A DNA stretch of 64,000 nucleotides, from positions 372,001 through 436,000 of the forward strand of contig NZ_SLWR01000007.1 of the NCBI RefSeq assembly GCF_004345665.1, written 5' to 3'. The translations under genes were made by a program, and so were the position numbers. The stretch is from Kribbella antiqua. GTDB lineage: Bacteria > Actinomycetota > Actinomycetes > Propionibacteriales > Kribbellaceae. The notes under the pieces were generated by a model. That model made no database searches and had not been told where the DNA came from. It saw only the letters and a list, made by a program, of their open reading frames with translations. Below, piece after piece: positions 51,666 through 60,017 of the stretch (within the stretch, counting starts at the first letter, position 1; each line of letters starts with the position of its first letter).

Positions 51666-52735
51666 CTCGGGACGAACTCGACGCGGACGCCGAGGTGGCG
51701 GACGGGTCTGCGGAGCTCGAACTTCTCGAGTAGTTCGAGTGCGGTGGTGGCGACGACCTCTGGGTCCTGCGTGGGATCTGCGAGTTTGCGGCTCTTGATG
51801 GGGGTGTAGAAGGTGGTGAAGCGGACCTTCACCCAGATGCGCTGGATAGTGCGGCCGTCGGCGACGACCTCGCGGGTGACCTCCTGGGCGATCCGGCGTA
51901 CCTGGGATTCGATGTCCGATCGTTCGACCAGGTCTTGCGGGAAGGTCTCCTCGTGGCTTCGGGAGACCGGTTCGCGGGGGATGTCGGTGACTTCCGTGTC
52001 GCCCAGGCCGCGGCCGAGGGCGGCATACCAGGCACCCATCTTCGGGCCGAAGCGTTTCCGGAGTACGTCGAGGTCGGCGGCGGCGAGGTCGGCGACGGTG
52101 ACCAGGCCGAGTTCGTTGAGGTTGCGTTCCATCCGGCTGCCGATGCCCCAGAGTTCGCGGACCGGTCGGTGGTCCATCACCTGACGCCAGTTCTCCGCGG
52201 TCAGGCGGTAGACGCCGTCTCGCGTGTTCGTCGTACCTTCGAAGGGCGCCGCGTGTGACCGGGGCTGTTTCGCGAAGGTTGTGGCGAGCTTGGCGCGGGT
52301 CTTGTTGTCGCCGATGCCGATCGAGCAAGTGAGCGTCGTACGGTCGTGGACGGCGGCGCGAAGCTCGGCGGCGAGCTGCTCGGGGTCGTCGGTTTCGGCG
52401 CCGACGAAGCACTCGTCCCAGCCCCAGACCTCGACCACGACCGGGAAAGCACGCAGCGTGTCCATCACCTCGGTTGAAGCGGCTTCGTAGGCAGCGGGGT
52501 CCGACGGCAGGAAAACGGCCTGTGGACAACGCTTGTACGCCGCCCGCACCGGCATCCCGGAGTGGACACCGAACTCACGAGCCTCGTACGACGCTGTGGC
52601 GACGACCTGGCGCGGTTGCGTCGGATCGCCCGAGCCCCCGACCACCACCGGCAACCCCCGCAACTCCGGCCGCCGCCGGATCTCCACAGCCGCAATGAAC
52701 TGATCCATGTCCACATGCAGGACCCACCAGCTCAT
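51662..52735 (-). CDS. dinB: DNA polymerase IV (Y family)
   Basis: 357 residues. WVLHVDMDQFIAAVEIRRRPELRGLPVVVGG is the palm motif, WGWDECFVGAE the second catalytic acid motif, and LTCSIGIGDNKTRAKLATTFAKQ the third. Translesion synthesis of damaged DNA. No C-terminal beta-clamp motif is obvious at the end (VEFVPS). ATG 52735 has GGAGGGG upstream. Confidence 0.92.
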   Translation of the reverse strand: MSWWVLHVDMDQFIAAVEIRRRPELRGLPVVVGGSGDPTQPRQVVATASYEAREFGVHSGMPVRAAYKRCPQAVFLPSDPAAYEAASTEVMDTLRAFPVVVEVWGWDECFVGAETDDPEQLAAELRAAVHDRTTLTCSIGIGDNKTRAKLATTFAKQPRSHAAPFEGTTNTRDGVYRLTAENWRQVMDHRPVRELWGIGSRMERNLNELGLVTVADLAAADLDVLRKRFGPKMGAWYAALGRGLGDTEVTDIPREPVSRSHEETFPQDLVERSDIESQVRRIAQEVTREVVADGRTIQRIWVKVRFTTFYTPIKSRKLADPTQDPEVVATTALELLEKFELRRPVRHLGVRVEFVPS

Positions 52736-52777
52736 CGCGCCCCTCCGCACTCGGCTACCTCAGGGTTACCACAGCGG

Positions 52778-53242
52778 TCAGAGCTGTTTGCGCATTTGCT
52801 GGGAGGTGACGGTGTAGCCGAGGGAGTTGTAGAGGTTGATGGCGGTGGGATTGTTGCCGAAGACGTTCAGGTCGAGGTGGGTGTGGCCGAGGCGACGGAT
52901 CTCCTCCTCGCCGGCGAGCATGATCGCGCGGCCGTAGCCCTTGCCGCGGTGGGCGGCGTCGACCTCGAGGCCGTAGATGAACGGGATGCGCGGCTTGGTG
53001 CTGATCCACAGGCTGCCGACCGGCTCGTCGCCGGCGCACGCCATCCAGACCAGGTGGTGCTCGGTGTCGCGGCCGTCCGGCAGCAGCTTGGCCACCTCGG
53101 TGTGGGCGAACTCGATCGCCTTCTCCGGACTCAGCCCGCGGGCCGGCCCCACCCCGGCCGCGAACGACTCGGCATTACGCCGCTTCCAGACCTCGAACTC
53201 GGCCTCGGTCATCGGACGAAGGCTCACCCCAGGCGTACTCAC
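52778..53242 (-). CDS. GNAT-family N-acetyltransferase
   Basis: 154 residues. LRPMTEAEFEVWKRRNAESFAAGV opens, EVDAAHRGKGYGRAIMLAGEEEIRRLG carries the acetyl-CoA loop and NVFGNNPTAINLYNSLGYTV ends the fold. The GTG 53242 has TAGGGT 7 nt before, so leaderless. Substrate unknown. Confidence 0.88.
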   Translation of the reverse strand: MSTPGVSLRPMTEAEFEVWKRRNAESFAAGVGPARGLSPEKAIEFAHTEVAKLLPDGRDTEHHLVWMACAGDEPVGSLWISTKPRIPFIYGLEVDAAHRGKGYGRAIMLAGEEEIRRLGHTHLDLNVFGNNPTAINLYNSLGYTVTSQQMRKQL

Positions 53243-53318
53243 GCCCCTGACCCTAGCCCCGATCCCCACCCCCGCGCCGCCCACAGCGGCGGCTTCGGCC
53301 AGGTCGGGTTGCCTGGCG

Positions 53319-53378
53319 GGGGTGCTGGGATGGTGGTGGGGCGAGTTTGGGGGCGGGGTACCAGGAGGGGTACCCCGC
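53319..53378 (+). promoter_or_regulatory. G-rich tract and palindrome upstream of whiB-like gene
   Basis: Five G-runs of three or more bases (53319-53358) can form a G-quadruplex. GCGGGGTACC (53353-53362) and GGTACCCCGC (53369-53378) are inverted repeats. It lies between the divergent GNAT and WhiB genes. Confidence 0.4.
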
Positions 53379-53451
53379 GGTTGCGGATGGGGTCGCGCGG
53401 CCGGGGAATGTAGAGACTCACCCCGCCCCGGGTGACTGACCGAAGTCCGAG

Positions 53452-53799
53452 GTGTCTGGCGATGACGTCATTGAGGAAGTCGTCGTGAGCCGGCGCAAGC
53501 CGCCCGCTGGAGCGGTGACGAAAGCGCCGGCCGGGTTGCCGTATCCGCTGATCGAGAACTGGGCGTGGCAGGACCGGGCCGCCTGCCGCGACGTCGACCC
53601 CGATCTGTTCTTCGCCGCCGAATCCGAGCGCGGCCTCCGCAAACACGCCCGAGAGCTGCTCGCCAAGTCGCTCTGCGGGACGTGTCCCGTACGGCGGGAG
53701 TGCCGCGAGCACGCGCTGGTCGTCGGCGAGACGTACGGCGTCTGGGGCGGCACGACCGAAGAGGAACGCGAACCCGTCCTCCACGCGCGCCGCGTCTGA
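53452..53799 (+). CDS. WhiB-family iron-sulfur regulator
   Basis: 115 residues. Four Cys at about 45, 75, 78 and 84 (AACRDV and CGTCPVRREC) and the GVWGG turn followed by TEEEREPV. Binds a [4Fe-4S] cluster and the primary sigma factor. The GTG start gives a Lys/Arg-rich N-terminal extension; a GTG at about 53485 would remove it. WhiB-subclass uncertain. Confidence 0.92.
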   Translation: MSGDDVIEEVVVSRRKPPAGAVTKAPAGLPYPLIENWAWQDRAACRDVDPDLFFAAESERGLRKHARELLAKSLCGTCPVRRECREHALVVGETYGVWGGTTEEEREPVLHARRV

Positions 53800-53851
53800 A
53801 CGCCGTACGACCACACCACCGGACCACCAGGAACCGGCGAGCTGCCGCCTG

Positions 53852-54190
53852 TCAGTCGAAGAGTTCTTCGAAGAAGGACTTCTTCTTCTTGCCGCGGTAT
53901 TGCTCTTTTCCGTAGCGGGGGTCGTAGCGTCGGTCGCTGTCGTACTTCCGGTCGTCGTAGCGGCGATCGTTGTCGTAGCGGCGGTCGTCGTGCCGCTTCT
54001 CCTCGTAGTGCTGCTGTGGTGGCGGCGGCGCGGCCGGAGCGTTGTACTGGAGCTCGGCGTCGACGAGCCGCTCCAGCTCACCCCGGTCGAGGAAGATGCC
54101 GCGGCACTCACCGCACTGGTCGACGGTGATGCCGCTGCGTTCGTACGTACGCATCGCGCCACGGCACTTGGGACAAATCAAGCTCTCCAT
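53852..54190 (-). CDS. zf-TFIIB domain protein with a RRYD repeat tail
   Basis: 112 residues. CPKCRGAM and CGECRG are the two zinc knuckles; FLDRGELERLV follows. The C-terminal part has repeats of the DRRYD/DRKYD type (residues 65-95), ending in Lys-rich and FFEELFD. The zinc ribbon may bind RNA or protein. TAGGGT 6 nt before ATG 54190 suggests a leaderless mRNA. Confidence 0.88.
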   Translation of the reverse strand: MESLICPKCRGAMRTYERSGITVDQCGECRGIFLDRGELERLVDAELQYNAPAAPPPPQQHYEEKRHDDRRYDNDRRYDDRKYDSDRRYDPRYGKEQYRGKKKKSFFEELFD

Positions 54191-54336
54191 CCGACCACCC
54201 TAGGTGACAATTTCCCCGCAACGCCGCGCCTTAAGGGAACTCTCAGGGACTTCAGAGCGCAACTCTCAGGGAGTCGCGAGCCCGGCCAGTTCTGTCTCCT
54301 CCATGGCGCGCACGCTAGTACGCGCTACCGACACTC

Positions 54337-56244
54337 CTACTTGAAGCGGGTGAGGAAGTTTTTCAGGATGGGGCCGGCGGCTTTGGCGCCGGAGGCGCCG
54401 CCTTCGACGATGACGGCGAAGGCTACGTCGCCGCGGTAGCCGACCATCCAGCCGTTGGTGACGACCTTGCCGTTCTGGACGACCTCGGCGGTTCCGGTCT
54501 TGGCGGCAACGGCACCGTTGCCGGCCAGGACACGGGCGGTTCCTCCGGTGACGTTGGCCCGCATGAAGGTGCGCAGCGCGGCGACCGTTGCCGCAGGCAA
54601 CGGAGAGGCGGCGGGTCCGGCTGCGTCCTTGCCCGGCACCAGCACCGGCTTCATCGCCGTGCCCCGGTCCACCGCCGCGCCGATCAGCGCGACCTGGAGC
54701 GGGCTCGCGGTGACCGTGCCCTGGCCGATCATCGACGCGGCCTCGGCGACGACGTCCTTCGGTGCCGGCACCTCACCGCCGTACGCCGGGATCGACAGGT
54801 CCAGGTCCCGCCCGACCCCGAACATCGCTGCCGCCTTCGTCATCCCGTCGGCCGGCAGCCGCCCGTGCTGTGAGATGAACGCGGTGTTGCACGAGTTGAT
54901 GAACGCCTTCTGCATCGTCCCGGCGCCGTACGCGGCCAGTCCGTCGTAGTTCTTGAACGACTTGCCGAACACGTTGATCGTGTTCGTGCACGGCAGCGTG
55001 CTGTTGGCGGTCTCGCCGCTGCCCAGCAACGCCGCCGAGGTGACGATCTTGAACGTCGACCCAGGCGCATAGCGGCCCTGGAACGCGCGGTTGTAGTTCG
55101 TCGCCGTCGGCCCGTTCCCCACGGCCAGGATCTGACCGGTCGAGGCCTGTACGGCGACCAGCGACGCGGGCAGCTTGCTCGTCGCCAGCGCGGCCTCGGC
55201 AGCGCGTTGCAGGTTCCGGTCGAGGGTGGTCTTGACCGGCTTCCCGACGGTGCCCTTCTGCTGGTAGACGACCTTGATCGTCATCTTGGTCTTGCCGTCC
55301 CGCAGCGTGACCGTCCCGCCCGGCGTCCCGGCGAGCTGCTGCTGGAACGCGTACTGAAGCCCGGTCGCACCCACTTGGTCCTGCGCCGACGCCATCGGAC
55401 CCGCGTTCTTCAGCGTCTCCGCGGTCGCCGTACCCATCGTCCCCAGCACCGAGCGGGCGAAGGACGACGACTCGGCCAGCGACTGCGTGCCGCCCATCGT
55501 CAGCACCCCGGGCAGCTTGCCCATGGTCGGCCGCAGCCTCTCCCACTCCGCGGCGCGGATAGTGATCGCGTCGACGAACTGACCGGCCGGCGACGCCTTC
55601 GCGCGGGCAGCGAGCTTCTTGCCGTCGACGTCCAGGTTCTTGGTGAAGGCGGCGTACGTCGCCGCTGTCGCGACGTTGCCCGAGGCGACACCGACGATGA
55701 CGACCGGCTGGTTGGTGGTCAGCGCGGTGCCGTTGCGGTCCAGGATCGAGGCGCGCGCGGGTACGGCGCGGACCCGCTTGAGGTAGTTCGCGTCGCCGAG
55801 GCCGGGGTAGATCGTGTCGCCGGAGGCCTTGATCTTCCACGCGTCCGCGACCTTGACTGCGGTCGCCGTACTGGTCCATTTCATCGTTCCGATACCGCGG
55901 AGCACCGCCTCGACGGCGAGCTCCTGCGTGCACGTGCTGCCATCGGTGCAGTTCGGCTCGCCCTGCGGCGTCACCTTCACGGTGCTGGCGACGAGGGCGG
56001 TGTCGACGTCGTCGAGCCGCTTGCCGAACGTCGTCGGGCTGTCGGTGAGCGCCGCGGCCGCATCCGGCTTGCCATCTGGTGCCCAGGCCGCTATCCAGGC
56101 GGCGGCGAACTTCTGCACCACCTCGGCGGACGCCTGCTTCTCGTCGTTCGGGTCCGGCTTGCCGTCGCTGCCCGACTTGGAGTCGGAACAACCGGCGGTG
56201 ATCAGCAGACTACTCAGACAGACGATCGCAGTGGTTCGCTTCAC
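54337..56244 (-). CDS. Lipoprotein penicillin-binding protein, MecA-like
   Basis: 635 residues. Lipobox ITAGC at Cys 19. An NTF2-like MecA_N domain (about 35-140), a PBP-dimer region, then the transpeptidase with STFK (about 396), SCN (about 451) and KTGT (about 582). It is a class B PBP that cross-links peptidoglycan and is anchored by lipid. GTG 56244. No beta-lactam operon beside it. Confidence 0.92.
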   Translation of the reverse strand: MKRTTAIVCLSSLLITAGCSDSKSGSDGKPDPNDEKQASAEVVQKFAAAWIAAWAPDGKPDAAAALTDSPTTFGKRLDDVDTALVASTVKVTPQGEPNCTDGSTCTQELAVEAVLRGIGTMKWTSTATAVKVADAWKIKASGDTIYPGLGDANYLKRVRAVPARASILDRNGTALTTNQPVVIVGVASGNVATAATYAAFTKNLDVDGKKLAARAKASPAGQFVDAITIRAAEWERLRPTMGKLPGVLTMGGTQSLAESSSFARSVLGTMGTATAETLKNAGPMASAQDQVGATGLQYAFQQQLAGTPGGTVTLRDGKTKMTIKVVYQQKGTVGKPVKTTLDRNLQRAAEAALATSKLPASLVAVQASTGQILAVGNGPTATNYNRAFQGRYAPGSTFKIVTSAALLGSGETANSTLPCTNTINVFGKSFKNYDGLAAYGAGTMQKAFINSCNTAFISQHGRLPADGMTKAAAMFGVGRDLDLSIPAYGGEVPAPKDVVAEAASMIGQGTVTASPLQVALIGAAVDRGTAMKPVLVPGKDAAGPAASPLPAATVAALRTFMRANVTGGTARVLAGNGAVAAKTGTAEVVQNGKVVTNGWMVGYRGDVAFAVIVEGGASGAKAAGPILKNFLTRFK

Positions 56245-56404
56245 ATTCCCAACTCTCGCACGACGATTGATGGACACCGGGGCACAGTCTTCGGCGTGTG
56301 GCAACGTGCCACGCTACTCAACCAGTGCAAGTACGACGTCCGTACGCCTGCGGGAGTTGGCAGATCGCTCGAGTGAATCGCCGGCAAGAGCAAGGACGAA
56401 TCGC

Positions 56405-57178
56405 TCAGCACTCGAGCTGGATGATCCCGAACGGCGCCGCTTCGGGATCGGTGAGGATGGCGACCCGCCCGAAGTCGGTGTCGAAGGCAGGACTGATCAC
56501 GTCACCACCCGTCGCCCGGACATCGGCGACAAACGCGTCCGCACCCGCAGCCGCGAAGTACGGCAACCACTGTGGCGGGCGATTCCCGGCCGGGAGCTCC
56601 GGGCGGAGTTCGCCGATGCCCGCGACCGGCTGGCCACCGGCGTACAAGGCGGCGTACCGGGGGCCGAAGTCGCGGATCTCCTCGGCCCGGTAGCCGAAGA
56701 CTGCGGTGTAGAACTCCTTGGCTCGATCGAAGTCGTCGGTCAGTGCCTCGCTCCAGACGAGCGATCCGGGGTCGATGCCACGGCCTCTCCCGATGTGTTC
56801 GGCCGCCTGCCAGAGCCCGAAGATCGCGCCGCTCGGGTCTGTCGCGAGCGCCATCCGGCCATGTTGATCGATATCGCGTGGCTTGACCACGACCTGGCCG
56901 CCGTACGTCGTCACCGCCTCGAGAGTGCGCTCGAGTTGCTCGGTCGCGAGGTACGTCGTCCAGCGGCTGGGCAGGTGTTCGGTGCCGGCGTGCTTCGGGC
57001 CGACCCCGCCGAGGTCGCGGCCGTCCAGCGCGCACACCCAATAGTCCCGGGCGCCCTGATACGTGGCGTCCCAGCCGAACAGCTCGCCGTAGAACTTCAT
57101 CGCCGTCGCCGGGTCGTCAGCAGCCATCGCGACCCAGATGGGGGTGCCGCCCGGCCATGGTTCGGTCCGCTCGCGCAT
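56405..57178 (-). CDS. Two-module VOC protein
   Basis: 257 residues, two glyoxalase modules: TPIWVAMAADDPATAMKFYGELFGWDA and GSLVWSEALTDDFDRAKEFYTAVFGYRAEE. Each ends with a metal-site-type strand. It is the tandem type seen in antibiotic-resistance or hydroxylase-related proteins. GGAGG precedes ATG 57178. Confidence 0.9.
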   Translation of the reverse strand: MRERTEPWPGGTPIWVAMAADDPATAMKFYGELFGWDATYQGARDYWVCALDGRDLGGVGPKHAGTEHLPSRWTTYLATEQLERTLEAVTTYGGQVVVKPRDIDQHGRMALATDPSGAIFGLWQAAEHIGRGRGIDPGSLVWSEALTDDFDRAKEFYTAVFGYRAEEIRDFGPRYAALYAGGQPVAGIGELRPELPAGNRPPQWLPYFAAAGADAFVADVRATGGDVISPAFDTDFGRVAILTDPEAAPFGIIQLEC

Positions 57179-57330
57179 CAGTCCTCCGCAGTCTTGATCA
57201 GCCCCGAATCCCTGATCAGCCCCCCAAAATGCCAGCAACCGAACGGTTCCGTCGAGATGAGCCGCGCGCCGTAGTGCGTAACGGTTCGGTCACCGCGCGA
57301 CAAACACCCACCGGCGTATCCTGCTCACTT

Positions 57331-57660
57331 GTGACCCGCCTAGCTCTGCACAGCCGGCTGATCCCCGGTACCGAAGAGGCCTACGAGACCGAGCACGCCC
57401 GCGTCTGGCCGGAACTGATCACCGTGATGCGCGCGGCCGGCATTACCGACTGGTCCATCTGGCGCAGCGGCCGGGACCTCTTCCACCTGGTCGAGTGCGA
57501 GGACTTCGAGGCCGCCGTGGCACAACTCAAGGACGACCCGGTCGACCAGCGCTGGCAGCAGCACATGAGCCAGTTCGTCGAGGGCTTCGCCAAGAACCCT
57601 GACGGCATCGCGGGCCAATCCCTCCGCCACGTCTGGACCATGAGCGAGCAGCAGGACTAG
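57331..57660 (+). CDS. rhaM: L-rhamnose mutarotase
   Basis: 109 residues. RLALHSRLIPGTEEAYETEHARVWPELITVMRAAGITDWSIW and LFHLVECEDFEAAVAQLKDDPVDQRWQQHM are RhaM patterns. It interconverts L-rhamnose anomers. TATCCT lies 8 nt before the GTG, so leaderless. No other rha genes nearby. Confidence 0.9.
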   Translation: MTRLALHSRLIPGTEEAYETEHARVWPELITVMRAAGITDWSIWRSGRDLFHLVECEDFEAAVAQLKDDPVDQRWQQHMSQFVEGFAKNPDGIAGQSLRHVWTMSEQQD

Positions 57661-58364
57661 TCGTACATCTCCCACACCAGTAGTTCGGCACCGGCCGGCC
57701 CCGCGGTGACGCGTGGTCCGTCGGCACCGCTCAGCCGGGCGGCATCCGCCGTACCGAGGTCGCCGGCGCCTTCCAGGCTGACCGTGCCTTGGGCAACAAA
57801 GAGATGCACGTGCGGCGCCGACGGCAACTGAACGGCCCGCCCCGGGTCGAGCCGGGCCACCGACATCCCGGCGGACTTCTGGTGGATGCGGATCGCGGTA
57901 CTCGAAGCGTGCTTGGCCAGTCCGGACGCGATCGGCACCAGCTCACCGGTCGACAAATCGATCTCGGCCTGCGCGTACGACGGCTCGAGGTCGAATTGGT
58001 CCGGCCGGACCCACATCTGCACGTAGTGGACCGGGTCAGTGCCGTCATTGCGTTCAGAGTGCCGAATGCCGGAGCCCGCGCTCATTCGTTGCGCGAGGCC
58101 CGGATACACGATGCCGCGGTGTCCCCGGGAGTCCTGATGGGCCAGGGCGCCCTGCAGAACCCAGGTGACGATCTCCAGGTCCTGATGCGGATGCGTGCCG
58201 AAACCGGTGCCGGGGGCAACGGTCTCGTCGTTGTGCGCGAGCAGGAAACCGAACCCGACGTTCGCCGGATCGTAGTAGGGCCCGAACGAGAACGAATACC
58301 GCGAGTCGAGCCACTCGCTCGACGTCCGGAACCGCTCGTCCGCCGGCCGGATCTCCACACCCAT
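57657..58364 (-). CDS. Pirin-family protein
   Basis: 235 residues, bicupin. Metal ligands in GFGTHPHQDLEIVTWVLQGALAHQDS and GSGIRHSERN. Many act as quercetinase-type oxygenases or as regulators of metabolic enzymes. TACCTT 7 nt before ATG 58364 gives a leaderless start; the TTG 58373 is not needed. Convergent overlap with rhaM is 4 bp. Confidence 0.92.
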   Translation of the reverse strand: MGVEIRPADERFRTSSEWLDSRYSFSFGPYYDPANVGFGFLLAHNDETVAPGTGFGTHPHQDLEIVTWVLQGALAHQDSRGHRGIVYPGLAQRMSAGSGIRHSERNDGTDPVHYVQMWVRPDQFDLEPSYAQAEIDLSTGELVPIASGLAKHASSTAIRIHQKSAGMSVARLDPGRAVQLPSAPHVHLFVAQGTVSLEGAGDLGTADAARLSGADGPRVTAGPAGAELLVWEMYD

Positions 58365-58514
58365 GACAGACAAGGTACGAGGCGAGTTTCCGACATGTCG
58401 TGGCGGCCCGAGAGCCCGGCCTCCGGCACGTCCGCTGGGTCGGCGGCACCGTCTCGGCCGGGGACCGCCCAGGTAGCGGTGCCCGCTTCGTCGTCTGTGT
58501 CCCGCTGGTGCGCC

Positions 58515-59870
58515 CTACCTGACGTCCACCACCCGCAGCCAGCGGAAGGCCGAGCCGACCGACTGATACGGCGAGATGAACGCGACCCGCACGTCCACGT
58601 CGGATCGCGCGAACCAGTTCGTGTAGTAGTACCCGGTGCCGGTCGTCGTCGCGCTGGCGACCGTGCTGTACGGAACCGAGGTCTGGCCGTGCGGCCGGGT
58701 CTGCACTACGACCCGCTGACCGGCGAACGGGCCGGTGGCACCCGTCGTGTACATAGCCGTCAGGTGGCCGTACGTCGACATCTTCGTACCCGGCCGGATG
58801 ACCGTCGCGTTGGTCGGGCGGGCGGACCCGGTGATGGTCGCCGGCCGGGCGGTGACCGTGACCGGGCTGACCTCACGGTCGATCGGCAGGTTGTCCGGGC
58901 CGGTTCCGGCGAGCTCGACCCGCAGCCGGTAGGTGCCGGCGGTATCCGGCTTCCACCAGCGCGTGAAAGTGCCATCGGCGGCCGGGTTGCCGAAGGACTG
59001 CGTCGAGGTCCACGACGCGCCGTCCCACCGCTGCAGGTTGGTGAACACCGTCGTCGGGAAGGCCTTGGCGCTGACACGCCACCACACCCCGATGTAGGCG
59101 CGTGTCGAAGCGATCAGCGGCGAAAGGCTCGCGAGCACCCGCGCGGTCACGGTGCCCGACCCGGCCGGGCCGTAGCCGGCGCTCTGGACCACCGCGACCT
59201 TGAACAGGACGGGTGCGGAGATCGGGAGCTGGAACCGGTAGCGCCCGGTCGTGTCCGTCCTGCCCGATCCGAGCAAGTGCAGCTGGGCGCTCTGCGCCCC
59301 GCCGCCGTACAGCTGCACCGTGCGGCCGGAGCTGATCGCGAGACTGCCGGTGGATGTGTAGTTGCGTACCACTCCGGTGACCGTGGTCTTGGTCGGGCTG
59401 GTCACCCGCGCCGGCTGCTCGATCGTCGCGGTGGTGCCGCGACGGATCCGGAACGGCACCGACACAGCCATCGACTCGGCCCCGCGCGTCACCTTGGTCA
59501 CGACCCAGTCCCCGGCGCCGTTCACGAGCGGGATCGGCAGGGTCGCGGTGATCGCGATCGCCGGTGGCATGCCGGTGCCGTCGCGACCGTCGAAGGCGAT
59601 CTCGCGGCGCAGTGACCCGTCGGTCTTCTGCACGGTGGCCGTCACCCCCGAGCAGTAGTCAGGCGGATACCAGTCACCGGAGTAGGCGATGAACATCGTC
59701 GCCTGTCCGTCGCCGGCCAGCAGGTCGGGCACCACGCCCTGGGCGTGAATGTCACCGAGTACCGGCGGGTGCAGGCATTCGTCGACGGCGTGGGCGGGGG
59801 TGCCTACGCCCAGAGTGGCCAGCGCCAGGAACAAGACCTGCGCGAGCGTGACAGTGCGCAACCGGGACAT
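58515..59870 (-). CDS. Secreted protein with Ig-like repeats
   Basis: 451 residues. Signal peptide MSRLRTVTLAQVLFLALAT...AHAV. The rest is beta-rich with Ig/bacterial-Ig style modules: VKVAVVQSAGY, RDTTGRYRFQL and ADGTFTRWWKPDTAGTYRLRVELAG. No catalytic motif is seen. Probably a surface or cell-wall adhesive protein; role unknown. Confidence 0.8.
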   Translation of the reverse strand: MSRLRTVTLAQVLFLALATLGVGTPAHAVDECLHPPVLGDIHAQGVVPDLLAGDGQATMFIAYSGDWYPPDYCSGVTATVQKTDGSLRREIAFDGRDGTGMPPAIAITATLPIPLVNGAGDWVVTKVTRGAESMAVSVPFRIRRGTTATIEQPARVTSPTKTTVTGVVRNYTSTGSLAISSGRTVQLYGGGAQSAQLHLLGSGRTDTTGRYRFQLPISAPVLFKVAVVQSAGYGPAGSGTVTARVLASLSPLIASTRAYIGVWWRVSAKAFPTTVFTNLQRWDGASWTSTQSFGNPAADGTFTRWWKPDTAGTYRLRVELAGTGPDNLPIDREVSPVTVTARPATITGSARPTNATVIRPGTKMSTYGHLTAMYTTGATGPFAGQRVVVQTRPHGQTSVPYSTVASATTTGTGYYYTNWFARSDVDVRVAFISPYQSVGSAFRWLRVVDVR

Positions 59871-59958
59871 CGCAACCCCTCCAAGGTGGTCTTACCAACC
59901 TCGATGCACGCTCCGGCCAGAAAGTTGTCAGCCCTGCCGATGACGGCAATGAAAGAGG

Positions 59959-59991
59959 TACTGCGGCCGCTCGGTGGGCGGCCGCAGTACC
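59959..59991 (-). terminator. Terminator of the pepD-like gene
   Basis: GTACTGCGGCCGC (59959-59971) and GCGGCCGCAGTAC (59979-59991) are 13-bp perfect arms with a 7-nt loop. On the minus strand CTCTTTCATT follows. It lies 27 bp beyond the stop at 60018. Confidence 0.75.
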
Positions 59992-60017
59992 AACCAGGGA
60001 AGGGATGAACGAGTGGC

